64,000 nt of DNA from Stutzerimonas stutzeri. GTDB lineage: Bacteria > Pseudomonadota > Gammaproteobacteria > Pseudomonadales > Pseudomonadaceae. This document shows, piece after piece, positions 1-8,808 of this stretch (position 1 is its first letter; every line of letters begins with the position of its first letter). The stretch covers positions 2,806,001 through 2,870,000 of the forward strand of contig NZ_CP046902.1 of NCBI RefSeq assembly GCF_009789555.1, written 5' to 3'. The notes beneath the pieces were generated by a model. The model had not been told where the DNA came from. It ran no database searches and saw only the letters and a list, made by a program, of their open reading frames with translations. A program made the translations under genes and the position numbers.

Positions 1-174
1 TAAAGTCCTGTCCAGGCTGACGGAACAGCCAGCTCCATTGGGTGGGTTTGCCGCGACCGGTTGTGTATCGTGAAACAGCCGTGCAGACGCGGCGACCCGC
101 TGCTTTTTTGTCCTAAACTTTTGCGTCGCGCCTGCGTGGGGCGGTCTAAAACATTTCGTGGGAGAGCAGTCAGC

Positions 175-1578
175 ATGATCCTTCGTAGAAACTTCCTGGC
201 GGTCGTGGCGGGCGTTGCGCTGTTCGGGCAAACGCTCGTCGCTCATGCCCAATTGCCTGACTTTACGCCGCTGGTAGAAGACGCCTCGCCGGCGGTCGTC
301 AACATCAGCACCAAACAGAACACACCCGTGCGGGGCGGGCCCATGCAGATGCCGGATCTCGAAGGCATACCGCCGATGTTTCGCGAGTTCTTCGAGCGGG
401 GCATACCGAAGCAGCCGGACCGTCGGCGCGAGGCGCAATCGCTGGGCTCGGGGTTCATCATCTCCGAAGATGGCTACATTCTGACCAACAACCACGTGGT
501 CGCCGATGCCGACGAAATCATCGTGCGCCTGCCTGATCGCAGTGAGTTGCAGGCCAAGCTGGTCGGCGCGGACCCCCGCAGCGATGTCGCCCTGTTGAAG
601 ATCGACGGAGACGATCTGCCGATCGTGAAGATCGGCAAATCCGAAGCGCTGAAAGCGGGCGAGTGGGTGGTCGCCATCGGTTCGCCGTTCGGCTTCGATC
701 ACACGGTTACCGCCGGTGTCGTCAGCGCTACGGGGCGCAGCCTGCCGAACGAGAGTTATGTGCCGTTCATCCAGACCGACGTGGCCATCAACCCGGGAAA
801 TTCCGGTGGCCCGTTGTTCAATCTCGAGGGGGAAGTGGTCGGCATCAACTCGCAGATCTTCACCCGTTCCGGGGGCTTCATGGGATTGTCGTTCGCCATT
901 CCGATCGACGTTGCCATGGATGTCGCCAATCAGCTGCGTGAGGATGGCAAGGTGAGCCGTGGCTGGCTCGGTGTGGTCATTCAGGAGGTCAACAAGGACC
1001 TGGCTGAATCGTTCGGCCTGGAGCGCCCGGCCGGTGCGCTCGTCGCACAGGTGATGGACGGCGGGCCCGCGGCCAAGGGTGGGCTGAAGGTGGGTGATGT
1101 GATCCTGAGCCTGAACGGCAAGGCGATCGACATGTCCGGTGACCTTCCGCATCTGGTTGGTGCCATGAAGCCGGGCAGCACGGCCAGGCTGGAGGTGGTG
1201 CGTGACGGCGATCGCCAGACGCTGTCCATCGATATTGGTGCGCTGCCCGAGGAGGGCGATCTGCTGGCCTCCGCCGGCGCCGGGGGCACCCTGCTCAGCG
1301 ACAATCGCCTGGGCGTCTCGGTGGCCGAATTGACCGATGCGCAGCGTCAAGCGCTCGAGATCAATGGCGGCGTGGTCATCAGGGAAGTCGGCCAGGGCCC
1401 TGCGGCGATGATCGGTTTGCGGCCGGGGGATGTCATTACGCATCTCAACAACCAGGCCATCGGCTCGGTCAAGATCTTCAGCCAAGTGGTCAAGGCGCTG
1501 CCGAAGAATCGCTCCGTCTCCATGCGCGTGCTCCGCGAAGGACGGGCGAGTTTCATTACCTTCAGGCTTCCCAACTGA
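175..1578 (+). CDS. mucD: Periplasmic Do-like serine protease (MucD/DegP family)
   Basis: This is a 467-residue HtrA-family protease/chaperone that degrades misfolded envelope proteins. I chose the ATG at 175 because it follows an SD-like GGAGAG and opens a clear signal peptide (RR, hydrophobic core, AHA-Q cleavage near residue 25). The in-frame extension back to 61 adds an unlikely leader. The catalytic triad is complete: His107 in TNNHVV, Asp137 in SDVALL and Ser210 in GNSGGPL. Two PDZ domains follow (about 250-340 and 355-460). The length is close to MucD of P. aeruginosa (about 474). In Pseudomonas, mucD follows algU-mucABC; those genes would lie left of this window and are not visible. 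The gene ends in a strong terminator. Confidence 0.93.
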   Translation: MILRRNFLAVVAGVALFGQTLVAHAQLPDFTPLVEDASPAVVNISTKQNTPVRGGPMQMPDLEGIPPMFREFFERGIPKQPDRRREAQSLGSGFIISEDGYILTNNHVVADADEIIVRLPDRSELQAKLVGADPRSDVALLKIDGDDLPIVKIGKSEALKAGEWVVAIGSPFGFDHTVTAGVVSATGRSLPNESYVPFIQTDVAINPGNSGGPLFNLEGEVVGINSQIFTRSGGFMGLSFAIPIDVAMDVANQLREDGKVSRGWLGVVIQEVNKDLAESFGLERPAGALVAQVMDGGPAAKGGLKVGDVILSLNGKAIDMSGDLPHLVGAMKPGSTARLEVVRDGDRQTLSIDIGALPEEGDLLASAGAGGTLLSDNRLGVSVAELTDAQRQALEINGGVVIREVGQGPAAMIGLRPGDVITHLNNQAIGSVKIFSQVVKALPKNRSVSMRVLREGRASFITFRLPN

Positions 1579-1600
1579 CCGAACCGGCTGCGCTGCAGCT

Positions 1601-1633
1601 GAAAAAGAAAGGCCCGCTCGATGCGGGCCTTTC
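1601..1633. terminator. Bidirectional rho-independent terminator
   Basis: A perfect 10-bp stem (AAAGGCCCGC at 1608-1617 pairing with 1623-1632) closes a 5-nt loop. An A-rich run precedes it and a T run follows it, so it can work on both strands. It sits between the convergent protease gene and the cupin gene. Confidence 0.88.
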
Positions 1634-1649
1634 GCTGTCGGTGGCTGGC

Positions 1650-1979
1650 CTAGTCGACGACAAACAGCTTGGCGCCGGCCGCGGTGGATGATCGGTGCGC
1701 TTCGGCATTGTCCCCAACCTGGTAACTCATGCCGGGTTTGAGTACGAACGTACGGCCATCGTCCAGCTCGGTGTGCAGCTCGCCTTCGAGACAGAGCAGG
1801 ATGTGGCCTTTGCGGCACCAGTGGTCGGCGAGATAGCCCGCGCTGTACTCCACCATCCGAACGCGAATTTGGCCAAAGTGGCAGGTGCGCCAGCGTGCGC
1901 TGCCGGTTTCGCCTGGATGTTCGCTGGGTTCGACCAGTGACCAGTCGGTCGTGCCGAAGGGAATGGCGGTCAATTTCAC
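1650..1979 (-). CDS. DHCW-motif cupin family protein
   Basis: A small single-domain cupin of 109 residues. The segment around ADHWCRKGHILLCLEGEL is the DHCW signature, and the GMSYQVGDNAEAHRSS segment carries the second cupin half. I place the start at the GTG at 1977-1979, because the upstream DUF1272 gene stops in the overlapping GTGA, giving a 4-bp start/stop overlap typical of translational coupling. The longer open frame to 2216 lacks cupin-like sequence. Such cupins bind a metal or small ligand; the ligand is unknown. It ends at the shared terminator with the protease gene. Confidence 0.8.
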   Translation of the reverse strand: MKLTAIPFGTTDWSLVEPSEHPGETGSARWRTCHFGQIRVRMVEYSAGYLADHWCRKGHILLCLEGELHTELDDGRTFVLKPGMSYQVGDNAEAHRSSTAAGAKLFVVD

Positions 1980-2242
1980 GACTGAATCCTTCCGTGGTTC
2001 GACGGGGTGCAGCCCTGCGGCTTGTACAGGCGCTGGGTAGAGGCCGGGTGGCGGGCGAGCTTGTCGACCGGTCTGCGTGGCCGTGCAACCAGCTCGCCAC
2101 CGCAATTGGGGCAGACGTAGGCGAGCTTCGATGCTGCGCAGTTCGCGCAGAAGGTGCATTCGAAAGAGCAGATCAGCGCGCCGGTTGATTCGGGCGGCAG
2201 ATCGGCGTCGCAACATTCGCAGCCAGGCCGAAGTTCGAGCAT
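1976..2242 (-). CDS. DUF1272 cysteine-rich small protein
   Basis: An 88-residue protein whose first 50 residues hold four Cys pairs (CECC, CTFCANC, CPNC), the zinc-ribbon-like pattern of DUF1272. The C-terminal part is basic and low in complexity. It is the first gene of a two-gene unit with the cupin and overlaps it by GTGA. Its function is not known; the cysteines suggest zinc binding. Confidence 0.75.
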   Translation of the reverse strand: MLELRPGCECCDADLPPESTGALICSFECTFCANCAASKLAYVCPNCGGELVARPRRPVDKLARHPASTQRLYKPQGCTPSNHGRIQS

Positions 2243-2443
2243 GTCGATTTCCTTTTTGAGCGGTCTATGGGGTATCCCTTCGCGGCGGTCAGGCCAGCTG
2301 GCGCATTGGGCTGGCTGGACGCAAGGACCTCGCGCAGGGAAGAATCGGCGTCACGAATCGCTTAAGCTAAAGCCTTCCATCCAGCGCTGCACCCGCTCTA
2401 TCCACAACGTCGGGGCCCGAGTCATCGCCGACGTCGTCTGTAT

Positions 2444-5400
2444 GTGCATATTACGGTTTTCATGCCTTCGTCGGGCACCAGGGGTAACACTATCTTGAGT
2501 CATGCAAGTGGAGCGAAACCGGCTCGCTCGGTACCGTTGCGCAGTCGTCTGCTGACCATCGCGCTTGCCGGGATCCTGCCCTTGGCCCTGGTCGCGGGCC
2601 TGGGCCTGGTATCGATCGTCAACGATCAGAGGCAGATGGCCAAGCAACGCAGCCTCGAGGCCACTCGTCTGGCCGCGACGGCCGTCGAGATCGAACTGGT
2701 CCGCTCGCTGAACGTGCTGCAGGCATTGTCGCAGTCTTCCTTGCTCGAAGACGGCGCGCTCGACAGCTTCGCCGAAATGATCCGGCGCGTCTTGCCAACG
2801 GTTCCCAGCTGGCATTCGCTGCTGATCATTACGCCGCAGGGCGAGGTCATCCGGCGTATTTCGCTGCATGAATCGCCTCGCTCCAGGCTGATCGCCGAAC
2901 CCTACAGCTTCGCTGAGCTGATGCGAACAGGGGAGCCGCAGGTTGGCAACATGGCGCAAGGGCTCGACGGCCGCTGGGGCATTCCGTTGCGTGTGCCGGT
3001 AAAGATCGGGGGCGAGGTCCGCTATGTACTGACGGCGGTGCTCGAACCCAACGCCGTCGTCGACGTCATCAGCAACCGGCGTTTGCCGGAGGGTTGGGTG
3101 ACCACGGTGCTGGATGCCCAGGGCATGCGCATCGCCCGATCCCATCGCAATGCCGAAACCCTGGGGCAGCCGGCCTCCGAAACGCTGGCCGAGCTGCTGG
3201 AGCACGACCGGGCCGAGGAAGGCATGGGCATGACCACAACCGTGGAGGGGACGTCGGTCTTCACGGCATTCGTGCGGCTCTCGCCGTCGAATTGGGTCGT
3301 GGCAACCGGCGTACCCACTGCCGACGTACAAGCCGGCGCGATCAGGGCGTTCACGCTCTATGGCGGTGGGCTGCTTCTGTCGCTGCTGTTGGCCGTTGCT
3401 GCCGCCTTGTTTGCAACCCGACGGATAAACGTGCCGATGCGTCAGTTGCGCCGGGCTGCCCAGGCGATCGGTAAAGGCCAGACGGTCAATGAGACCCCCG
3501 ACAGTGAAATCGAAGAGGTGCGCGAAGTCGGGCGCGCGTTGGCTGCCGCTGCGCAGGCGCGCCAGGCGAGTGAAGCGGAGCGCGATTCGATGCTGGCGAG
3601 GCTGGCGTTGGCACAGGAAGACCTCACCGAGCAGGTCAGCGATCTGAAAGCGCTGCAGGCGCTCGGCAACCAATTGCTGCAATTGCCAACGCTGGACGCC
3701 CAGTTGCAGGAAATCGTCGAGGTGCTGTGCGAACTGCATGGTGCCGATCACGGCTTGCTGAGCATTCGGGAAACGGATCGCTCGTTGCGTGTCCATGCCT
3801 CGAAAGGCTTCACGCCGCCCTCGCTGGAACAGGTGAACGGCCGGCCGTCTGGCGTCGGGGTGGACGAAGCGGCGGTACGCGAGGGGCGTCGGGTGTCGGT
3901 CGCGGATACCGAAGCCGATCCGGCGTTCGCCGAGCTTGTCCCGCTCGCCCGCGCTGAGGGTTTCCGCTCGGTCCATTCGACGCCTATCAGACACAGCGAT
4001 GGCAGCGTGCTCGGGGCCTTGACCGTACTGCTGGCCGAAAACCGGCTGCCTACCGAGCGCGAGACGCGTCTGGCCGATCTCGCCTCAGGGCTCGCCGCCG
4101 TGTTCATCGATCGCGCACGGGCCCAGACCAAGGCCGGTATGTTCGAGCAGCGACTGCGGGTTGCACTCGACTCATCGACGGTGCCGTTCAGTATCCTTTC
4201 GACGGTGCACGATGCGACCGGGCAGGTGATCGATTTCCTGCTGGCTTTCATCAATCCGACCGGGGCGGCCGCGCTGCGCGGCACGGTAGAGGAACTGACC
4301 GGCCGGCGGCTGACCGAGGTGCTAGGGCCCGATGCCAACGTGCAGGCGCTGGAAACGCTGGTGGCGGTCGCGACCTTCCAGCAGCCCCATGACCTTGAAA
4401 TGCGCAGCACTGCATTTGGCGGGGATCGCTGGGTTCGCCTGGTCGCGACCCCTTACGAGCACAGCGTTGCTGTCTGGTTCGCCGATGTCACGCAAGCAAA
4501 ACACCAGGAACAGGCGATCCTGGAGGCGGACCGGCGCAAAGACGAGTTTCTCGCGACCCTGGCTCACGAGCTGCGTAACCCGCTCGCTCCCATCCGCCTG
4601 GCCGCCGGCCTGTTCGGCACACCCGGCGCGTCCGAGGCACAGAAGCAGCGCAGCCAGCAGATCATCGAACGGCAGGTGAGGCACATGGCGTTGTTGCTCG
4701 ATGACCTGTTCGATATTTCCCGCATTACCCTCGGCAAGCTGGTGCTGCGCAAGGAGTCGCTGGACCTGGGCGCCGTCATCGAGGCGGCCGTCGAGACCGC
4801 TCGCGCCAAGATCGAGGCGAAACAGCATGCGCTGACCGTGGAGTTGCCGGCCCAGCCGATCCTGCTGGAAGCCGATCCACTCCGGCTCGAGCAGATACTC
4901 GTCAACCTGCTCAACAATGCGGCGAAATTCACCGCCCAGGGCGGGCAGATTCGCATCAGCGCCACACGGCTGGGCGAAACCGCCACGGTTTCGGTGATCG
5001 ACAACGGCGTGGGCATCGCCCGCGAACATCTCAAGCTGATCTTCGAACGCTTCGCCCAGGTGCCGACCAGCCGGGCGCAGGTCAACACCGGCCTGGGCAT
5101 CGGGCTCGCGCTCGCCAGAGGGCTTGCGAATCTCCACGGGGGCGACATTCGAGTCAGTAGCGCCGGGCTGGGGCAGGGCGCGGAATTCAAGCTGAGCCTG
5201 CCGGCGCTCGCCGCGCCGCAGCCCAACTGGCCGCGTACGGAGCCTGTCAGGGCGGCGGACAACAAGCGCTGCGTGCTGGTTGCCGATGACAACCGTGACA
5301 TCGCCGAAACCATGGCGGAGGTCCTCCGCCTGGAAGGGCACGATGTGCACCTGGCGTTCGACGGAAACGAGGCGTTCGAGCGTTACCAGCAACTCCACCC

Positions 5401-5617
5401 CGAAGTGGTACTGCTCGACATTGGCATGCCTGGCCTGCGTGGCGATGAGGTCGCACGGATGATCCGCTCCCAACCCTCGGCGTTCCATGTTCGCTTGGTG
5501 GCCATTACCGGCTGGGGGCAGCCGAGCGACAAGGAAAACGCGCTGGCGGCCGGGTTCGACGTGCACATGACCAAGCCCGTCGACATAGCCCGTTTGATCG
5601 CGCTGGTCGGGGCGTGA
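2444..5617 (+). CDS. Hybrid sensor histidine kinase/response regulator
   Basis: A large (up to 1057 residues) membrane-bound hybrid kinase. Domain order: TM1 near 35-58, a dCache-like periplasmic sensor (about 65-300), TM2 near 305-325, HAMP with coiled coil (about 328-400), GAF (about 405-545), a PAS-like fold (about 560-685), HisKA with phospho-acceptor His708 in LAHELRNP, HATPase_c (N box LLNNAAKF, G boxes DNGVGI and GLGIGL), and a C-terminal receiver with Asp992 in LLDIGMPG. The start is uncertain. The GTG at 2444 gives the longest frame, ATG 2462 is possible, and TTG 2495 has the best SD (AGGGG about 9 nt upstream). The signal is unknown and no partner regulator lies next to it. Confidence 0.88.
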   Translation: MHITVFMPSSGTRGNTILSHASGAKPARSVPLRSRLLTIALAGILPLALVAGLGLVSIVNDQRQMAKQRSLEATRLAATAVEIELVRSLNVLQALSQSSLLEDGALDSFAEMIRRVLPTVPSWHSLLIITPQGEVIRRISLHESPRSRLIAEPYSFAELMRTGEPQVGNMAQGLDGRWGIPLRVPVKIGGEVRYVLTAVLEPNAVVDVISNRRLPEGWVTTVLDAQGMRIARSHRNAETLGQPASETLAELLEHDRAEEGMGMTTTVEGTSVFTAFVRLSPSNWVVATGVPTADVQAGAIRAFTLYGGGLLLSLLLAVAAALFATRRINVPMRQLRRAAQAIGKGQTVNETPDSEIEEVREVGRALAAAAQARQASEAERDSMLARLALAQEDLTEQVSDLKALQALGNQLLQLPTLDAQLQEIVEVLCELHGADHGLLSIRETDRSLRVHASKGFTPPSLEQVNGRPSGVGVDEAAVREGRRVSVADTEADPAFAELVPLARAEGFRSVHSTPIRHSDGSVLGALTVLLAENRLPTERETRLADLASGLAAVFIDRARAQTKAGMFEQRLRVALDSSTVPFSILSTVHDATGQVIDFLLAFINPTGAAALRGTVEELTGRRLTEVLGPDANVQALETLVAVATFQQPHDLEMRSTAFGGDRWVRLVATPYEHSVAVWFADVTQAKHQEQAILEADRRKDEFLATLAHELRNPLAPIRLAAGLFGTPGASEAQKQRSQQIIERQVRHMALLLDDLFDISRITLGKLVLRKESLDLGAVIEAAVETARAKIEAKQHALTVELPAQPILLEADPLRLEQILVNLLNNAAKFTAQGGQIRISATRLGETATVSVIDNGVGIAREHLKLIFERFAQVPTSRAQVNTGLGIGLALARGLANLHGGDIRVSSAGLGQGAEFKLSLPALAAPQPNWPRTEPVRAADNKRCVLVADDNRDIAETMAEVLRLEGHDVHLAFDGNEAFERYQQLHPEVVLLDIGMPGLRGDEVARMIRSQPSAFHVRLVAITGWGQPSDKENALAAGFDVHMTKPVDIARLIALVGA

Positions 5618-5790
5618 TTGTCACGGCATCGCGCGCACGAACCGTGCAGACGCTGGGGCTTTTCCATCGCTTGCCGGTTGGCCTGCAAAAAAGGAGTGTC
5701 GCGCAGGGGTTTTTCTGGCACCTTGGCGACACAAACCGTAGTGCCGGCCGGCATGATCATCGATCGACCTGGCACCGCATGATGTGGAAT

Positions 5791-5986
5791 CGGGAGAGAC
5801 TGTAGCGGCACCGCCGCTCGCAGCGCCGAAGGAGCAACCGCCCCGGAAACTCTCAGGCAAAAGGACCGATACCACAGGTTTACTCTGAAGAGCCGCCGGG
5901 CCGTCGTCGCCCGTCGCACCGAAGGAGCAAGCGAGCGCCGCCAGGTCCGCGCTCGTGAAACTCTCAGGTCCAGAACAGAGGGGGCG
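5791..5986 (+). promoter_or_regulatory. Tandem glycine riboswitch
   Basis: Two glycine-aptamer copies are readable. The first runs from the GGGAGAGAC at 5792 through CGCCGAAGGAGCAA (5824-5837) and GGAAACTCTCAGGCAAAAGGACC (5845-5866, key part AAACTCTCAGG). The second starts at the CTCTGAAGAG near 5883 and repeats CACCGAAGGAGCAA (5917-5930), GAAACTCTCAGGTCCAG and AACAGAGGGGG (5975-5984). This is the classical tandem glycine riboswitch layout. It ends about 55 nt before the ATG of the amino acid dehydrogenase gene and so lies in its leader, where glycine binding should switch expression, probably on. Confidence 0.93.
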
Positions 5987-6039
5987 CTCGATCCGCTTGT
6001 GGCGGACGGGCTCTAACCTTTGACGTTCTGGAGTTGTGC

Positions 6040-7305
6040 ATGAAAACGATCGCAGTCATCGGTGGTGGTATTACCGGCATCACCACGGCTTACGCGCTGG
6101 CCAGGCGCGGTTTCGCCGTCACCCTGTTCGAAAAGCACCGCTACGCCGCGATGGAGACCTCCTTCGCCAACGGCGGCCAGCTCTCGGCCTCGAACGCCGA
6201 GGTCTGGAACCACTGGTCAACCCTCATCAAGGGCTTGAAGTGGATGCTCAAAAGCGATGCGCCGCTGCTGGTCAATCCCAAGCCCAGTTGGCACAAACTG
6301 TCCTGGTTCGCCGAGTTCATCGGCTCGATGCCGCACTACCGTCAAAACACCATCGAGACCGCGCGCCTGGCGATCGCCGCCCGTGAGCACCTGTTCGCAT
6401 GGGCCGAGGAAGAGGGTATCGACTTCGATCTGAAGAAGGCGGGCATCCTGCACATCTACCGGAACAAGGCCGGCTTCGATCACGCCGGCAAGGTGTCCGA
6501 ATTGCTTGCCCTGGGCGGCCTGCCGCGCCGCGCTGTAACGCCGGACGAAATGCGCGCAATCGAGCCGACGTTGGCGGGGCAGTATTACGGTGGCTATTAC
6601 ACCGAGTGCGACTCCACCGGCGACATCCATCTGTTCACCAACGGCCTCGCGGCGGCTGCGGTCCGTCTGGGGGTCGAATGCCGCTACGGCCAGGATGTGA
6701 AAGGTGTCGCCACCAACGGCAAGCAGGCGAGCGTCGTTCTCGGCACGCCGGGCGGCGATGAAACCCTGGAATTCGATGGCCTCGTGGTGTGCGCCGGTAC
6801 CGCCAGCCGGGCATTGGCCGTGCAGCTGGGCGATCGGGTGAACATCTACCCGGTCAAGGGCTATTCGATCACCGTCAACCTCAATGACGAAGCCAGCCGC
6901 GCCGCCGCGCCGACCGTAAGCCTGCTGGACGATGAAACCAAGCTGGTCACCAGTCGCCTTGGCGATCACCGGCTGCGCGTTGCCGGCACCGCTGAATTCA
7001 ATGGCTACAACCGCGACATCCGGGCCGACCGTATCCGCCCCCTGGTGGATTGGGTCGCCGAGTGCTTCCCGGGCGTCAGCACCCAGAGCGTCGTGCCTTG
7101 GGCCGGGCTGCGGCCGATGATGCCCAACATGATGCCCAAGGTGGGGCGTGGAAGCTCGCCGTGTGTGTTCTACAACACGGGCCACGGCCACCTCGGCTGG
7201 ACCCTGAGCGCCATAACCGCAGACATGATCGGCGACGTGGTCATGCAATCGCTGGGTTCGCAGGCGACGCCTGTGCCGTCTCGTCCGCAGGCGACGCCGG
7301 CCTGA
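6040..7305 (+). CDS. dadA: D-amino acid dehydrogenase small-subunit family (glycine-responsive)
   Basis: A 421-residue FAD-dependent oxidoreductase of the DadA family, which deaminates D-amino acids and passes electrons to the respiratory chain. The N-terminus has the FAD dinucleotide-binding motif GGGITG (residues about 8-13), followed by the DadA signature SFANGGQLSASNAEVWN. The C-terminal segment around WAGLRPMMPNMMPKVG and TGHGHLGWT is the family FAD/substrate region. The start is ATG 6040 with CTGGAG 6 nt upstream; a TTG two codons earlier is less likely. Because it follows a glycine riboswitch, glycine itself, or a D-amino acid linked to glycine turnover, is the likely substrate. It has no alr/dadX neighbour. 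Confidence 0.87.
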   Translation: MKTIAVIGGGITGITTAYALARRGFAVTLFEKHRYAAMETSFANGGQLSASNAEVWNHWSTLIKGLKWMLKSDAPLLVNPKPSWHKLSWFAEFIGSMPHYRQNTIETARLAIAAREHLFAWAEEEGIDFDLKKAGILHIYRNKAGFDHAGKVSELLALGGLPRRAVTPDEMRAIEPTLAGQYYGGYYTECDSTGDIHLFTNGLAAAAVRLGVECRYGQDVKGVATNGKQASVVLGTPGGDETLEFDGLVVCAGTASRALAVQLGDRVNIYPVKGYSITVNLNDEASRAAAPTVSLLDDETKLVTSRLGDHRLRVAGTAEFNGYNRDIRADRIRPLVDWVAECFPGVSTQSVVPWAGLRPMMPNMMPKVGRGSSPCVFYNTGHGHLGWTLSAITADMIGDVVMQSLGSQATPVPSRPQATPA

Positions 7306-7341
7306 TCCGGGCATCGACGGCCGCGGCAATCGCCGTGGTCG

Positions 7342-7683
7342 TCAGTCGTCGCGCGTCAGCACCTCCAGCAACTCGATTTCAAAGTACAGGTCGGAATTCG
7401 GCCTGATGTGTTTGCCCACCTGGCGTTCGCCGTACGCCAGATGGGCCGGGACGTGGAGTCTGCGCCTGCCGCCGACCCTCATGCCCATCAGCCCGATGTC
7501 CCAGCCCTTGATCACGCGGCCTGTACCGATCACGCACTGGAAGGGTCTGCCGCGCTCATGACTGGAGTCGAAGACCGTGCCGTCTTCAAGCTGGCCGCGA
7601 TAGTGGGTGGTGATCAAGGCGCCCTTGACGACTGGCTTTCCTGAGCCGAGTTCGAGGTCTTCGATCTGCAATTCGTCGCTCAT
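7342..7683 (-). CDS. FKBP-type peptidyl-prolyl cis-trans isomerase
   Basis: A 113-residue single-domain FKBP. It shows the family's core: THYRGQLEDGTVFDSSHERG, then GTGRVIKGWDIGLMGM and AHLAYGERQVG. It has no signal peptide, so it should be cytoplasmic, helping protein folding by proline isomerisation. The gene is convergent with dadA; a GC-rich imperfect hairpin without a T run lies between them. Confidence 0.92.
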   Translation of the reverse strand: MSDELQIEDLELGSGKPVVKGALITTHYRGQLEDGTVFDSSHERGRPFQCVIGTGRVIKGWDIGLMGMRVGGRRRLHVPAHLAYGERQVGKHIRPNSDLYFEIELLEVLTRDD

Positions 7684-7709
7684 GTGCTTGTCTCTTTGAA
7701 TGAACCGAT

Positions 7710-8063
7710 TCAGACCAATACCTGGCGCGTGCTGGCGATAAGCCGGTGCACCTGCTTCTCCACTTCCGGCGGGGTGGCCGTCTCCGGGCCGCGGCCACGG
7801 GGGCAGGGCAGGCTCGCAGTGGTGCCGAACAGCCGGCAGATCAGTGGGCGCTCGGTATAGGCCTCACAACCTGCGGGGCCGAGATGCACGCAATTCCAGT
7901 GTGCCAGTGCGGCGTCATGCTGCGCGTCACTGCGCCGTGGCAGCCGGGCCATTTCTTCGGAGGAGGCTGTCACAGGCCCGCAGCAGTCATGGCAGCCGGG
8001 CTCACAGGCGAAGCCTGGAATCTGTCTTCGCAGCCGATCGATCGTGCGATTGGTACAACTCAT
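7710..8063 (-). CDS. YkgJ-family cysteine cluster protein
   Basis: A 117-residue protein with the CxxxCxxCC-type cluster of the YkgJ/UPF0153 family. The N-terminal Cys residues are in ACEPGCHDCCGP; later Cys residues lie in NCVHLGPAGCEAY and ICRLFG. The pattern suggests binding of zinc or an iron-sulfur cluster. Function is unknown. It lies 26 nt upstream of the FKBP gene on the same strand and could be co-transcribed. Confidence 0.82.
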   Translation of the reverse strand: MSCTNRTIDRLRRQIPGFACEPGCHDCCGPVTASSEEMARLPRRSDAQHDAALAHWNCVHLGPAGCEAYTERPLICRLFGTTASLPCPRGRGPETATPPEVEKQVHRLIASTRQVLV

Positions 8064-8136
8064 TGCCGGTCCGTCCGGGGTGGGGCGCGCATCGTACCCG
8101 CTGGCAGGCGACCATGGGGCCTGTCCGCGCGCTTTT

Positions 8137-8427
8137 TTATGCCGGCGAGTCGAGGATGTCGTTCCAGTCCGGGTGTTTTTTCACATAGTCCGCAACGAAT
8201 CCGCACACCGGCACCACGCGCTTGCCGCGTCGGCGGGCGTCGTCGAGCGCCGCTCGGACCAGCACGCTGCCCATGCCCTGGCCTGACAGGCTCGGATCAA
8301 CCTCGGTATGCGTGAAGACCTGGCGTTCGCCATCGTCTCGGTATTCGGCGAAGCCGAGCGCCTCGCCGCCCATTTCCAGCACGTAGCGGTGGGCGCTTTC
8401 GTCGTGTCGTACGGTTGCGTCGGTCAT
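8137..8427 (-). CDS. GNAT-like N-acetyltransferase (YjdJ/GTL3B type)
   Basis: A compact 96-residue GNAT. It keeps the acetyl-CoA loop as LSGQGMGSVLVRAAL and the C-terminal CGFVADYVKKHP segment typical of the short YjdJ/YidJ-type family. The start at 8427 is supported by an AAGGAA sequence upstream; the frame extending to 8469 lacks support. The substrate is unknown. Confidence 0.83.
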   Translation of the reverse strand: MTDATVRHDESAHRYVLEMGGEALGFAEYRDDGERQVFTHTEVDPSLSGQGMGSVLVRAALDDARRRGKRVVPVCGFVADYVKKHPDWNDILDSPA

Positions 8428-8496
8428 CGAGTGGTTCCTTCTGCGGTATCGGTATGCCGGCGCGATCAAGGTTGCGCGCGGCCAAGCGGGCAGTGT

Positions 8497-8808
8497 TTAG
8501 AGTGCGTCGACCAATGCTTTGCCCATCTCGCAGCCGCGCGCGAGCGCTTCGTCGAAACTGGCGTAATGCCGGGCCTGGTCGACCCGCACCGGGACGATGA
8601 TTTCGAGGTCTTTCACGACTTCAGCTCCCACCGCCCAAAGCGTCTCGCCGAAGGTTTCGTATTCGTAGCCGGTAATGTGCACGATGACATCGTGGTCGCG
8701 GTAGACCAACCGGTGACTGTGCGGGATCTGGTGATCGCTGCCGCTGGGGATGTGCGCCGGCGCATCGAAGTAGGGTTGTTCGGCGTCCGGTTTGACGGCC
8801 TTGCTCAT
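8497..8808 (-). CDS. Conserved hypothetical protein, 103 aa
   Basis: I do not recognise a named family. The reading frame has a strong SD (AGGAGG) just before ATG 8808. The protein is soluble and acidic, has several His residues (PHSHRLVYRDHD), and has no signal peptide or membrane segment. Codon use matches the neighbours. It may form a unit with the GNAT gene on the same strand 69 nt downstream. Confidence 0.6.
   Translation of the reverse strand: MSKAVKPDAEQPYFDAPAHIPSGSDHQIPHSHRLVYRDHDVIVHITGYEYETFGETLWAVGAEVVKDLEIIVPVRVDQARHYASFDEALARGCEMGKALVDAL

Noticed and set aside
113..150. AlgU/sigma-E-like promoter before mucD
   Set aside because: AAACTT and GTCTAAA elements are present, but the spacing from AACTT to TCTAA is 24 nt instead of about 16-17, so I do not call it.
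2351..3994. 547-codon open frame antisense to the sensor kinase gene
   Set aside because: Its translation has no domain logic and is rich in Arg/Gln/His as expected from the reverse strand of a GC-rich gene; the plus-strand frame encodes a complete hybrid kinase.
7310..7345. Terminator between dadA and the FKBP gene
   Set aside because: A GC-rich imperfect hairpin exists but has mismatches and no T run on either strand.
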